64,000 nt of DNA. Origin: Salinimicrobium sp050750585 (GTDB taxonomy: Bacteria > Bacteroidota > Bacteroidia > Flavobacteriales > Flavobacteriaceae). The stretch covers positions 124,001 through 188,000 of the forward strand of contig NZ_JBOJLM010000006.1 in assembly GCF_050750585.1 (NCBI RefSeq), given 5' to 3'. The translations under genes were made by a program, and so were the position numbers. Below the pieces are notes generated by a model. It saw nothing but the letters and a program-made list of their open reading frames with translations. It did not search any database and had not been told where the DNA came from. Below, in pieces: positions 45,188 through 54,364 of this stretch (within the stretch, counting starts at the first letter, position 1; every line of letters starts with the position of its first letter).

Positions 45188-45321
45188 TTCAAGGTTCAAA
45201 GTTCAAAGTTCAAAGTTCAAAGTTTAAGGTCTACAGACTACCAACTACAGACTACCAACTACAGTCTACAAACTACAGTCTACGAACTACAGTCTACGAA
45301 CTACAGTCTATAATCTACAGA
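45187..45321. repeat. Heptamer tandem repeat array
   Basis: The region has strict 7-bp periodicity in two families: six GTTCAAA-type units (45187-45228), a two-base step, then thirteen CTACAGA/CTACCAA/CTACAAA/CTACGAA-type units (45231-45321), many arranged as alternating 14-bp pairs. It fills the gap between converging genes and begins at the last base of the secreted-protein gene. Confidence 0.92.
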
Positions 45322-45332
45322 CCTTCTGCTTC

Positions 45333-47339
45333 CTACAAAGTTTTGAGCAGCTCTTTGGCAAATTCCCTGAACCTGTAGTTCGGGTGAGTGGTGGCATCCT
45401 GGAGGTTGGCTAAACTCTGCTCATCAAAAGCATTTAACTGGTACAGGAATCCAAACGCTCTTTCCCGCACCTGGAAACGGGAATGAGGAGCAGTGTAACC
45501 TCTCAGCTCTTCAATATACTGGTTTTTAGAAGCCATTTCAAATCCGGGAGTAGCCAGGGCTAGCGTTAGCCAAAGAGTTCGGATGTTCTTGTCAAGAAAA
45601 CCTTCTGTATTTGCCATTTTTCGCAGGTAAGCCGCTCTGTCTTCGGGAAAAGACATCCACAGGTTATAGAGCGCCATTTCCTGGGTGAGGTAAGACTCAT
45701 CATTCAGCAGAGATTCATATTCCGGTTTTAGTTGCTGTGGCACATTTTGTAATGAAAAAGCTATGGCCTGCCTGGTGTAAAGATTTCCGCTTGAAAATGC
45801 CTTTTTATAAAGGTCACTTACCAGCGCAGTATCTTCCAGGGCCAGCTGCAGTACCGCTTCCTGCCCCAGATAATCATTTACCGGAAAACTGAGCGCCTGC
45901 AGTAACAAATTTCGTTTTTCTGAAACAGGCAATGGTTTGACCGCAGCCAATGCAAGGTACTTCTGAATAAAAGGCGATTTTCTCAAAGATTCCAGCGCCT
46001 GTGTTCCCTGGAAAGCCGATTGCTTCAGCCAGTCATTTACAAAACCCGAAAGGTCCTGCCCACTGGCAACTTCCATTTCATCTATGAGATCTTGAGTGGT
46101 GGCGGTTGAATATTTATACTTTTCAAGAAAATTCTTTACTCCCGTGTCAAAAGCAGTCTTTCCTATTTTCTCGTTCAAAATGTGCAAAGCCCACGCCCCT
46201 TTCTGGTAATATGTAAGAGAACTGCCATTTTTGGCAGCTACGGCTTCTCCCTTGCCCCTGTCACTTAATTCTTTTAGCTCTTCAGCGGTTTTAAAGAGTT
46301 TTCGGTAATAGTAGTCTTCTCCAAAAATTTCCTTTTCGGCAAGTAAAGCGTAATAAGTCGCAAAACCTTCCTGCAGCCAGTGATCTTCATGGAAAGCCGC
46401 CGTTACAAGATTTCCAAACCATTGATGGGCCAGCTCATGAGCATTCACATTCACATAATTCTGGTCGTGATAGCCTACAGAATCTACCAGAAAAATATCC
46501 GAAAAAATAGTTGTGCCAGTGTTCTCCATTCCGGAGTATAAAAAATCACGGACAGGAACCTGTTTATAATTCTGCCATGGATAGGCCACTCCGGTTTCCT
46601 TCTGAAAAAAATCCATCATAAAGCCGGTATGCCTGTAAGTGGGCTCCACCCTCTCTTCCATGCCTTCGGGATAATAAAAGATCATGGGAATATCATTTTC
46701 AATATGCCTCACCTTTTTAAAATCTCCCGCTGCCATCGCAACAAGATAGCTGCTCATCGGGTTTTTCATATCGAATTCCCAGCGCACAAGCGAGTCGTTG
46801 ATCTTTTCTGAATCAACTAATTCTCCATTTGAGATAAGGGTCTTCCCTGCAGGATAGATGTACGTGAGGTCAAATTCCAGTTTTTCTGAAGTATCATCAA
46901 AGCTTGGTAGCCAGTGAGAAGTGTATTTTCCCTGGCCCTGCGTCCATACCTGGTAATCCTGCTGCCCAGCTCCTTCGGGTTTCTTCGGAATAAAATATAA
47001 GGTTTGACCGGGTGTAGCCGAATACTTCAGCTGAAGTTGCTGATCTTGTGCCGGAGAAAAATTTCCGGTGATCCAGAATTTCTTTTGATCACTTCCGAAG
47101 TCAACTTTCTTACCATTCAGAAGAACATCCGAAAATGCCATTTTTCGAGCATCAATAAAGATCGAATCTACAGCCTCTAAAATGTCAAATTTGAAAAGAA
47201 TATCCCCTGAAACTGCCTTTTTTGAGGGGTAAATACTTATTTCGGCATTGAGATGTTTGAAATCTATGGCCGCCGACTGCTGTGCGTAGGTCGCAGTGCT
47301 AATTACTATCGCCAGAACAAGAAAAAAGGAGCTTTTCAT
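45333..47339 (-). CDS. M1 family metallo-aminopeptidase
   Basis: Exported zinc aminopeptidase of 668 residues. Signal peptide MKSSFFLVLAIVISTATYAQ. The exopeptidase motif GMENTG (about 269-274) precedes HELAHQWFGN with ligands to Glu in WLQEGFATYYA (zinc site HExxH-x18-E near 300-323). The catalytic Tyr lies in SLTYYQKGAWAL. The N-terminal beta-domain and C-terminal helical (HEAT-like) part are both present. It likely works in the periplasm on peptides imported by TonB receptors. Divergent from recG with only 75 bases between starts. Confidence 0.94.
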   Translation of the reverse strand: MKSSFFLVLAIVISTATYAQQSAAIDFKHLNAEISIYPSKKAVSGDILFKFDILEAVDSIFIDARKMAFSDVLLNGKKVDFGSDQKKFWITGNFSPAQDQQLQLKYSATPGQTLYFIPKKPEGAGQQDYQVWTQGQGKYTSHWLPSFDDTSEKLEFDLTYIYPAGKTLISNGELVDSEKINDSLVRWEFDMKNPMSSYLVAMAAGDFKKVRHIENDIPMIFYYPEGMEERVEPTYRHTGFMMDFFQKETGVAYPWQNYKQVPVRDFLYSGMENTGTTIFSDIFLVDSVGYHDQNYVNVNAHELAHQWFGNLVTAAFHEDHWLQEGFATYYALLAEKEIFGEDYYYRKLFKTAEELKELSDRGKGEAVAAKNGSSLTYYQKGAWALHILNEKIGKTAFDTGVKNFLEKYKYSTATTQDLIDEMEVASGQDLSGFVNDWLKQSAFQGTQALESLRKSPFIQKYLALAAVKPLPVSEKRNLLLQALSFPVNDYLGQEAVLQLALEDTALVSDLYKKAFSSGNLYTRQAIAFSLQNVPQQLKPEYESLLNDESYLTQEMALYNLWMSFPEDRAAYLRKMANTEGFLDKNIRTLWLTLALATPGFEMASKNQYIEELRGYTAPHSRFQVRERAFGFLYQLNAFDEQSLANLQDATTHPNYRFREFAKELLKTL
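47130..47147. repeat. Interspersed palindrome inside the M1 aminopeptidase gene
   Basis: CGAAAAT-GCC-ATTTTTCG: perfect core in codons for KMAFSD. Confidence 0.55.
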
Positions 47340-47343
47340 TGTT

Positions 47344-47351
47344 CAAATATA
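47344..47351 (-). promoter_or_regulatory. -7 box of the M1 aminopeptidase gene
   Basis: Minus strand TATATTTG, with TTA at the -33 spacing (19 bases). It ends only 4 bases before the ATG, so the mRNA would begin at or next to the start codon. Confidence 0.5.
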
Positions 47352-47414
47352 CACTACCTGCTCAAACCTGTAAAAACTTACCTTCCTAAAAGGCTTTTTT
47401 TTATCTTCGTTTCC

Positions 47415-49520
47415 ATGAATCCACCACTGCTGCATACTCCCATTGACTATCTAAAAGGCATAGGCCCAAACCGGGCAGAAATTCTGCGGAAGGAGATTGG
47501 GGTGAACACTTATGGTGACCTGCTTAACTTTTTTCCAAACCGCTACCTCGATAAAACCCGATTTTACAAAATTGCCCAGCTGGAAAGGAATTCTTCGGAA
47601 GTGCAGATCGTGGGAAAAATAGTCCACCTGCGAACGGTAGAACAAAAGAAAGGAAAACGCCTGGTAGCCGATTTTGTTGATGACAGCGGAAAGATGGAGC
47701 TGGTATGGTTTCGCGGTCAAAAATGGATTCGTGAAAACCTGAAACTCAACACTCCCTATGTGATCTTTGGTAAAACTTCCTGGTACAATGGCCTTTTTAG
47801 CATGCCACACCCCGAGATGGAGCTGGTTGAAGATTATAAAAAGAACCTGCGCACTGCCATGCAACCTGTGTACCCTTCTACAGAAAGGCTGGGAAAATCG
47901 GGCATTACCAACAGGGTGTTTAGCCGCTGCGTACAGCAACTCTTTTTGGAGAGCGGCAATAAATTTGTTGATCCACTTCCGCAGGACATTTTAGAAGAAC
48001 TGCATTTGCTTCCCAAAGCCGAGGCACTTTTTAACGCGCATTTTCCGAAGAGCCAGGAGTTACTGGCCAAGGCACAGTTCCGTTTAAAGTTTGAAGAGCT
48101 TTTTTACATACAAATTCAGTTGTTGATCAAGAACCTGATAAGGAAGAAAAAGATCAAAGGATTTCCTTTTGAAGAAGTGGGTTCACATTTCAGTGAGTTT
48201 TATGAAAAGCACCTTCCTTTTGAGCTTACCAACGCACAAAAAAGAGTAATCAAAGAGATACGTAAAGACCTGGGCAGCGGTGCCCAAATGAACCGTTTGC
48301 TGCAGGGAGATGTGGGATCGGGAAAAACAATTGTCGCTTTGATGAGCGTGTTGCTGGCCCTGGATAACGGATTTCAAGCCTGCTTAATGGCTCCCACCGA
48401 AATCCTGGCTACCCAACACTTTAATGGAATATCAGAACTTGTTACTGATTTGGGGATTAAGGTTAAACTACTCACCGGCTCAACAAAAACTTCAGAAAGA
48501 AAAGAAATCCATGCGGCTTTGGAAAGTGGAGAATTACATCTCCTGATAGGCACCCATGCGCTGCTCGAGGAAAAAGTAAAATTTCAGAATCTCGGCCTGG
48601 CCATTATTGATGAGCAGCACAGGTTTGGTGTTGCACAAAGAGCTAGGCTCTGGAAGAAGAACCACCTGCCGCCCCATGTGCTGGTGATGACCGCCACCCC
48701 AATACCCCGAACGCTCGCGATGAGCCTCTACGGAGACCTGGATATTTCTGTAATTGACGAATTGCCCCCGGGAAGGAAAGAAATTAAGACCGTGCACCGG
48801 TATGACAGTAACAGGCTAAAGGTCTTTGCTTTTATTCGGGATGAAATTAGAAAAGGAAGACAAATTTATATTGTGTATCCGCTCATCCAGGAATCGGAAA
48901 CCATGGATTACAAAGACCTCATGGACGGCTATGAAAGTATTACCCGCGAATTTCCCATGCCCGAGTTCCAGATCTCCATTTTGCACGGGCAAATGAAACC
49001 TGCCGATAAAGATCATGAAATGGACAGGTTTGTAAAGGGCGAAACTCAGATCATGGTGGCCACCACAGTAATTGAGGTTGGGGTGAATGTGCCCAATGCC
49101 AGTGTGATGATCATAGAAAGTGCGGAACGTTTTGGGCTTTCACAGCTACACCAGCTAAGAGGCCGCGTGGGCCGGGGCGCCGAACAGAGTTTTTGTATCC
49201 TTATGACCGGTCATAAACTTTCTAACGACAGTAAAACACGCCTTGAAACCATGGTACGCACTGCCGACGGATTTGAGATTGCTGAAGTAGACCTTAAACT
49301 GCGAGGGCCCGGTGACCTAATGGGCACCCAACAGAGCGGCGTACTCAACCTGAAGATTGCAGATATTGTAAAGGATAATGACATCCTGAAAACTGCCAGG
49401 CATTATGCTTTGCAACTTCTAAAAGAAGATCCAGGCCTGGAGCTTGAAAAAAATAAGATCGTTAATTACACCTACTCCCAGCTTATAAAGGAGAAGAACA
49501 TCTGGAATTACATCAGTTAA
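47415..49520 (+). CDS. recG: ATP-dependent DNA helicase RecG
   Basis: Branch-migrating helicase for stalled forks and recombination; 701 residues from the ATG at 47415 (MNPPLLHTPIDYLKGIGPNRAEIL). The frame is open upstream into the divergent aminopeptidase gene, but that part is not RecG. Wedge OB domain with FFPNRYLDKT and VQIVGKIVHLRTVEQKKGKR; Walker A GDVGSGKT near 298; DEQHRFG box; TATPIPRTLAMSLYGDLD; motif V/VI region ATTVIEVGVNVPNAS and HQLRGRVGRG. C-terminus has the family's GDLMGTQQSG wedge-contact loop. A TATCTTCG (-7-like) ends 6 bases before the ATG. Confidence 0.97.
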   Translation: MNPPLLHTPIDYLKGIGPNRAEILRKEIGVNTYGDLLNFFPNRYLDKTRFYKIAQLERNSSEVQIVGKIVHLRTVEQKKGKRLVADFVDDSGKMELVWFRGQKWIRENLKLNTPYVIFGKTSWYNGLFSMPHPEMELVEDYKKNLRTAMQPVYPSTERLGKSGITNRVFSRCVQQLFLESGNKFVDPLPQDILEELHLLPKAEALFNAHFPKSQELLAKAQFRLKFEELFYIQIQLLIKNLIRKKKIKGFPFEEVGSHFSEFYEKHLPFELTNAQKRVIKEIRKDLGSGAQMNRLLQGDVGSGKTIVALMSVLLALDNGFQACLMAPTEILATQHFNGISELVTDLGIKVKLLTGSTKTSERKEIHAALESGELHLLIGTHALLEEKVKFQNLGLAIIDEQHRFGVAQRARLWKKNHLPPHVLVMTATPIPRTLAMSLYGDLDISVIDELPPGRKEIKTVHRYDSNRLKVFAFIRDEIRKGRQIYIVYPLIQESETMDYKDLMDGYESITREFPMPEFQISILHGQMKPADKDHEMDRFVKGETQIMVATTVIEVGVNVPNASVMIIESAERFGLSQLHQLRGRVGRGAEQSFCILMTGHKLSNDSKTRLETMVRTADGFEIAEVDLKLRGPGDLMGTQQSGVLNLKIADIVKDNDILKTARHYALQLLKEDPGLELEKNKIVNYTYSQLIKEKNIWNYIS

Positions 49521-49660
49521 ACATAAATTTATCTTCTTTTAAATGAATACTTAAGGCCATTAAAGCAAACCTGAAGCAGCTTTGTTTTTCAGAAATTAGT
49601 CTTTTATAGTTGACATTGCTGCTCTTCCCTTTTTTATTATGTCAAAATCAATGGTAATAC

Positions 49661-49668
49661 TATCTTTG
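49661..49668 (+). promoter_or_regulatory. -7 box of pheT
   Basis: TATCTTTG, a perfect TAnnTTTG match, 20 bases before the ATG. ATG at the -33 spacing is one base off TTG. Confidence 0.55.
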
Positions 49669-49688
49669 CAGCTCGAAAAATTTGTTCA

Positions 49689-52115
49689 ATGAAGATTTCA
49701 TATAACTGGCTTAGACAATTCATAAAAGTTAATCGTAATCCTGAAGAAACAGGGGAACTGCTCACAGATCTCGGCCTTGAAGTAGAAGGTATTCATGAAT
49801 TTCAAAGTGTAAAAGGCAGCCTTAGGGGCATAGTGGTAGGAGAAGTGCTTACCTGCGAACCCCATCCCAACGCCGACAGGCTTAAAGTTACCACTGTAGA
49901 TTTAGGCAATGGCGAACCGGTTCAAATTGTTTGTGGGGCACCCAATGTTGCCGCAGGGCAAAAAGTACCGGTAGCAACAGTAGGCACTACCCTTTACGAT
50001 GAAAAAGGTTCTCCCTGGGAAATCAGGAAAAGTAAAATAAGAGGCGAAAGCAGTCACGGGATGATTTGTGCCGAAGATGAACTGGGTCTGGGACAGAGCC
50101 ATGACGGCATAATGGTACTCGATTCCAGTATTGAAGTTGGCACACCCGCAGCCAGCCTTTTTGAAGTTGAAGACGACCTTGTGTTCGAAATAGGTTTGAC
50201 ACCAAACCGTGCCGACGCCATGAGCCACTGGGGAGTAGCTCGTGATCTTAAAGCGGGACTACAGCAACAGGGAGAACCCCAAGAGCTAATTACCCCTTCG
50301 GTAAGTAGTTTTCATATAGACAGCCGCAGCCGAAGGATTCCGGTGAAAATTGTCAAGCCCGAACTGGCGCCCCGATATTGCGGAGTGACCATTACCGGGG
50401 TAGAAATATCAGAATCCCCAAAATGGTTGCAAAACAGGCTTAAAGCAATTGGAATCGCTCCAAAGAACAATGTTGTAGATGTGACCAATTACGTGATGCA
50501 TGAGCTAGGCCAGCCCCTGCACGCTTTTGATGCCGACAGGATCTCAGGGAATGAGATCATTGTGCAGACATTAGAGGCAGGAACAAAATTCACGACGCTA
50601 GATGAAGTTGAAAGAGAGCTGCATGAAGAAGACCTTATGATATGTGATGCCGAAAAGCCCCTGGCTATAGCCGGTGTGTTTGGCGGAATTAGCAGTGGAG
50701 TAACATCGGGAACCAACAATCTCTTTATTGAGAGCGCCTATTTCAATCCTGTAACTGTTCGAAAAACAGCCAAACGTCATGGTTTAAATACCGATGCTTC
50801 TTTTAGATATGAAAGAGGTATTGATCCCAACATAACAGAATATGCTCTTAAACGTGCAGTATTGCTCATTCAAGAGCTGGCTGGAGGAAGTGTTTCGAGT
50901 GATATTGACGATTACTACCCAAAAAAGGTGGAAGACTTCCCGGTTTTCCTAACTTTTGAAAAGATCAATTCTCTTGTAGGGCAAAACCTTTCTAAAGAAA
51001 CGATCAAATCTATTCTTGCTTCCCTCGAAATAAGAGTGAACAACGTTACCGAAACCGGAATGGGTCTTACCATACCGTCATACCGTGTAGATGTAAAACG
51101 AGAGGCCGATGTTATTGAAGAGATCCTAAGGGTTTATGGTTACAACAATATTGAATTTGGAGATAAGATCAATGCCTCTGTCGCCAATTCCACGAGGTTT
51201 GAAGATTATAAACTTCAGAATTTAATTGCCGGACAGCTTGTAGGGCAGGGATTTTTTGAAACCATGGCCAATTCACTTACTACTCCTTCCCACCTGGGCC
51301 TTAGTGAGCAGTTGAAGGAAGAACATGTAGTGCAAATGCTTAACCCGCTTAGCCAGGATCTTTCTGTGCTGCGGCAGTCGTTATTGTTCTCGGGCCTTGA
51401 GGCAGTGAGCTACAACCTGAACCGCAAAAGAGCCGATCTTAAGTTCTTTGAATTCGGAAAGACCTATCACAACTATAACAGTGGTCGGGAAGAAAAGAAA
51501 CACCTTTCTATCTTTATTTCGGGTAACAGGAATAGAGAAACCTGGACCAATGCTGTTCAAAAAGGGGAATTTTTCTACCTTAAAGGAGTAGTGACTTCAG
51601 TTTTGGAAAGACTGGGTATAAGAGATCTTAAAACCACACCTGTCAAAAATGACATTTTTTCTGAAGGAATTTCTTTCAGCTTAAATAATGTGAGACTGGT
51701 AGAATTTGGAGTGATCAAGAGAAAGATCTTCAAAAACTTCGACATTAACCAGGAAGTGCTTTATGCCGATTTCAACTGGGATATGGTGGTAGAAACGTCT
51801 AAAGACCAACAGAACAAATTCAAAGATATTTCTAAGTTTCAGGCAGTGAGAAGAGATTTTGCTCTCTTGCTTGATGACGCTGTGCGATTTGAACAGATCT
51901 ACGACATAGCCTTTAAAACTGAAAAAGATCTTCTTAAGGAAGTAAATCTTTTTGACGTGTACGAAGGGGCTAACCTTCCGGAAGGAAAGAAGAGTTATGC
52001 AGTGAGTTTTATCCTGCAGGATGAAAGAAAAACCCTTACCGATAAACAAATTGATAAAATAATGGGCAAGCTGCAACAAAACCTGGAAAAGCAACTGGGT
52101 GCAGAGCTTAGATAA
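49689..52115 (+). CDS. pheT: Phenylalanine-tRNA ligase beta subunit
   Basis: Beta chain of the alpha2-beta2 PheRS; 808 residues. Order of domains: N-terminal MKISYNWLRQFIKV, tRNA-binding OB fold (about 40-150, VVGEVLTCEPHPNADRLKVTTVD), B3/B4 editing domain with YFNPVTVRKTAKRHGLNTDASFRYERGIDP, B5 domain (about 410-480), catalytic-like core and C-terminal anticodon-binding ferredoxin-like domain (KFQAVRRDFALLLDDAV to end). pheS is not adjacent, as is common in Bacteroidota. A palindrome copy inside the gene (51641-51659) is read through in frame. Confidence 0.97.
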   Translation: MKISYNWLRQFIKVNRNPEETGELLTDLGLEVEGIHEFQSVKGSLRGIVVGEVLTCEPHPNADRLKVTTVDLGNGEPVQIVCGAPNVAAGQKVPVATVGTTLYDEKGSPWEIRKSKIRGESSHGMICAEDELGLGQSHDGIMVLDSSIEVGTPAASLFEVEDDLVFEIGLTPNRADAMSHWGVARDLKAGLQQQGEPQELITPSVSSFHIDSRSRRIPVKIVKPELAPRYCGVTITGVEISESPKWLQNRLKAIGIAPKNNVVDVTNYVMHELGQPLHAFDADRISGNEIIVQTLEAGTKFTTLDEVERELHEEDLMICDAEKPLAIAGVFGGISSGVTSGTNNLFIESAYFNPVTVRKTAKRHGLNTDASFRYERGIDPNITEYALKRAVLLIQELAGGSVSSDIDDYYPKKVEDFPVFLTFEKINSLVGQNLSKETIKSILASLEIRVNNVTETGMGLTIPSYRVDVKREADVIEEILRVYGYNNIEFGDKINASVANSTRFEDYKLQNLIAGQLVGQGFFETMANSLTTPSHLGLSEQLKEEHVVQMLNPLSQDLSVLRQSLLFSGLEAVSYNLNRKRADLKFFEFGKTYHNYNSGREEKKHLSIFISGNRNRETWTNAVQKGEFFYLKGVVTSVLERLGIRDLKTTPVKNDIFSEGISFSLNNVRLVEFGVIKRKIFKNFDINQEVLYADFNWDMVVETSKDQQNKFKDISKFQAVRRDFALLLDDAVRFEQIYDIAFKTEKDLLKEVNLFDVYEGANLPEGKKSYAVSFILQDERKTLTDKQIDKIMGKLQQNLEKQLGAELR
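51641..51659. repeat. Interspersed palindrome inside pheT
   Basis: TGTCAAAAATG-A-CATTTTT; perfect core within codons for VKNDIF, so the protein tolerates it. Confidence 0.55.
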
Positions 52116-52141
52116 AAGCAGAGCTTAAAGCTCAGATAAAG

Positions 52142-52170
52142 AAAAAGGCTGTTCGATGAACAGCCTTTTT
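52142..52170 (+). terminator. Terminator after pheT
   Basis: Perfect 13-base arms (AAAAAGGCTGTTC and complement) around GAT, ending in a T-run, 27 bases after the stop. Symmetric enough to serve the convergent DUF4136 gene too. Confidence 0.92.
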
Positions 52171-52216
52171 CTTTGCAATTTTTTAAATGCAATCTGTATT
52201 AAGGTTTATCCAAAGT

Positions 52217-52804
52217 TTACTTTGGTAACCTGTCAAAAATGGCATTTACGTAAGTTCTTAATTCTTCATTAAGATTGCCGGGAGAAACAACATCCTCGGC
52301 CTTTCCCCTCCATACAATCTCATTGGTACGGCGATCTATAAGGTCAATCACTATGGTACCTTCTTTATATGGTACTTGCTGCACACTATTTCCTGCAATT
52401 CTGGGAACGGTGAAATAGTTGTTATAAGCATAATTTCTGTAGTACGGCCCTACGTAAAATCCGGGACGGTAATAACTGTAGTTGGTGTAGACGGGATTTG
52501 CATTCACCGCCATTTCTTCGTCTAACATTAAGTGATAATACACCAGGAGATCGGGTTGGTTACGATCTAACCTGTAGTTTAGATCCTCCATGTTCTGGCG
52601 AATTTCGTCTATAACTATTTCATTCACCTGTGCATTGTCATAAACTGAAGTTTGTATGGTATCCTGGTCGGGTAAGAACGCGTAGCTTTCATAACTATTT
52701 AAGCTCTTAGCCGTTCTTTTGTTGGTATCTACTTTGGGGCCGCAACCAACCAGGAGAATTCCTGCCAGGATACTCAGGCTTAAAAAGTGTCTAAAAATTT
52801 TCAT
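52217..52804 (-). CDS. DUF4136 domain lipoprotein
   Basis: 195-residue lipoprotein: signal MKIFRHFLSLSILAGILLVGC (lipid on Cys21). The mature part NSYESYAFLPDQDTI, then IDEIRQNMEDLNYRLDRNQPDLLVYYHLMLDE, and GTIVIDLIDRRTNEIVWRGKAEDVV are the classic DUF4136 pattern. A Tyr-rich stretch (YTNYSYYRPGFYVGPYYRNYAYNNY) in the middle is variable in the family. Function unknown, envelope-located. The C-terminal codons contain a half-degenerate palindrome copy at 52231-52250. Confidence 0.9.
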   Translation of the reverse strand: MKIFRHFLSLSILAGILLVGCGPKVDTNKRTAKSLNSYESYAFLPDQDTIQTSVYDNAQVNEIVIDEIRQNMEDLNYRLDRNQPDLLVYYHLMLDEEMAVNANPVYTNYSYYRPGFYVGPYYRNYAYNNYFTVPRIAGNSVQQVPYKEGTIVIDLIDRRTNEIVWRGKAEDVVSPGNLNEELRTYVNAIFDRLPK

Positions 52805-53002
52805 TTTTCGAGGGTTTTAAAGTTCGTTATCCTCAATTTAGCGCATCTATTACTAATGGATAAATAGAACCGCAGGTTTAAAATGAATTTAACCATCACC
52901 TCTTAAATTTAACAGTAGGATTCCTTAAAACATAGCCAAAAAGCTGATTTTTTGCATGTTGTGCTGTTATTCCCTATTTTTAGCTGCTAAACGGAAAAGA
53001 AA

Positions 53003-53728
53003 ATGCTGCTAGAGAGAACAAACCTTCAGAGGGAAATGGAGCTGCTGCGCCGGAAGGAGATGAAAGAACAGGAAGTTCTGGAGGAAGTAAAGAAGATCCT
53101 GAATAAAGAGGAAAGTTCAGAAGAAGAGATTCTGCGCAGAGTTGCTGAAGCTAGCACCGAAGAATCAATTTCAAACCCATTAGTATTCGATCTACTGGAA
53201 CCTGAAAAGATCTTTCATGAAAACCAGATTAAAAAGATCTGTGTAGATTTTAGGCTCCGCTTTCTCGACACTAAATTTTTTAAAGGAGATCTACCTGCTG
53301 AAGCGGTAAACGCAGTTCAGCAAGTGGAAAAGAAACACGGAATTTCTCTGCAAGGTTTTAAAATGGTTGCTCCTGCCAAATATTTCAGGCTTGAAAATGC
53401 CGATGATCCTATGCTGTTTGCGCCATTAGGTAACGGGTACTACTACCTTCTCCACAAATGGGGTACCGATATGCATCCTTTGAGAAAGCTATTGATGTGG
53501 CCGCTTAAAAATCTGGAAAACCTGTTGATCTTTTGCTTCCTCTCCAGCTTTCTGCTCTCTTTTGGGGTCAGGGAACTTTTCTTCTCTCAGTTCAGGGAGA
53601 CCTCTGAATTCCTTATTATTTACATGTACTGTTTTAAATCGGTGGTAGCGTTGATATTTTTCTACGGAATTAGCCTCGGAAAAAATTTTAGCTCGGGAAA
53701 CTGGAACAGCAAATTCTACAATGCCTGA
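53003..53728 (+). CDS. Membrane protein of unknown function
   Basis: 241 residues. The N-terminal 60 are highly charged and helical (coiled-coil-like, MELLRRKEMKEQEVLEEVKKILNKEE). A middle soluble part has FHENQIKKICVDFRLRFLDTKFFKGDLP and FAPLGNGYYYLLHKWGTDMHPLRK, then two C-terminal membrane helices (about 176-195 and 205-225). No known domain recognised. It begins a same-strand run with the DUF2007 gene and a small membrane gene. Confidence 0.75.
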   Translation: MLLERTNLQREMELLRRKEMKEQEVLEEVKKILNKEESSEEEILRRVAEASTEESISNPLVFDLLEPEKIFHENQIKKICVDFRLRFLDTKFFKGDLPAEAVNAVQQVEKKHGISLQGFKMVAPAKYFRLENADDPMLFAPLGNGYYYLLHKWGTDMHPLRKLLMWPLKNLENLLIFCFLSSFLLSFGVRELFFSQFRETSEFLIIYMYCFKSVVALIFFYGISLGKNFSSGNWNSKFYNA

Positions 53729-53803
53729 TAGAAATGTTAAACTCAAATTAAATACTCCTGAAGTCATCTCCCTATTCTTAAATTTATAGGAAATTACCAT
53801 TAT

Positions 53804-54046
53804 ATGAACGACGAAGAACAACAAGAGTACAGAAGAGTTTATACCGGGAGTGAAGTAAATGTGCAACACCTGCAAAATTTACTTGAAGAAGAAGGAATCG
53901 CTACCCGGGTAAGAAATGATTTTGATTCCGGATTACGAGCCGGCTTTGGCGGCGGTTTGCCCGGACAGGTTTTGCTCTTCGCCAAATCAAAGGATTATGA
54001 GAAGGCGCTTCGCATCACAAATGAAACCTTTCCTGATAGTGATTAA
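53804..54046 (+). CDS. DUF2007 domain protein
   Basis: 80 residues, soluble. YRRVYTGSEVNVQHLQNLLEEEGIATRVRNDFDSGLRAGFGGGLPGQVLLFAKSKDYEKALRI is the DUF2007 pattern (small ferredoxin-like 'putative signal transducing' proteins). Function unknown. The next gene starts 4 bases after its stop, so they are co-transcribed. Confidence 0.88.
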   Translation: MNDEEQQEYRRVYTGSEVNVQHLQNLLEEEGIATRVRNDFDSGLRAGFGGGLPGQVLLFAKSKDYEKALRITNETFPDSD

Positions 54047-54050
54047 TTAA

Positions 54051-54245
54051 ATGACTGCTGCTCCCCGAAAAAATTATTTTAACCTGGTTGTGGGTCTTGC
54101 TTTCCTGGGCTATGGAGGCTACCGCATATACACCTTTCTTACAGGTGCAGAGTATACTACCTTCAGGATAATCATTGCCATAGGCTTTATAATCCTGGGA
54201 GGCTTTGACCTCTACAAGTTCTTCCGGAAAGACAAAGAAGCATAA
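54051..54245 (+). CDS. Small two-helix membrane protein
   Basis: 64 residues with two hydrophobic segments (about 8-27, FNLVVGLAFLGYGGYRIYTFL, and 38-55, FRIIIAIGFIILGGFDLYKFF) and a charged tail FRKDKEA. Compact spacing to the DUF2007 gene supports it as real. No family known to me. Confidence 0.75.
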   Translation: MTAAPRKNYFNLVVGLAFLGYGGYRIYTFLTGAEYTTFRIIIAIGFIILGGFDLYKFFRKDKEA

Positions 54246-54252
54246 AAAAAGA

Positions 54253-54347
54253 CTGTCTAAAAATTCACACCATTTATCCCCTTTTTAATTCAGCAGGGTG
54301 ATGGTATTTTAAAATAACATCACATAGATGTCAAGCCTTTTAGACAG
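54253..54347. terminator. Inverted-repeat element between the small membrane gene and the ABC-F gene
   Basis: CTGTCTAAAA and its complement TTTTAGACAG enclose 75 bases between converging genes. The arms are related to those at 39375-39449 (GGCTGTCT and AGACAGCC), so the two may be copies of one short element. Confidence 0.55.
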
Positions 54348-54364
54348 CCTCTTATCTTTTCTAA

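Noticed and set aside
45187..45321. Possible CRISPR array
   Set aside because: Units are 7 bases with no spacers; it is a simple tandem array.
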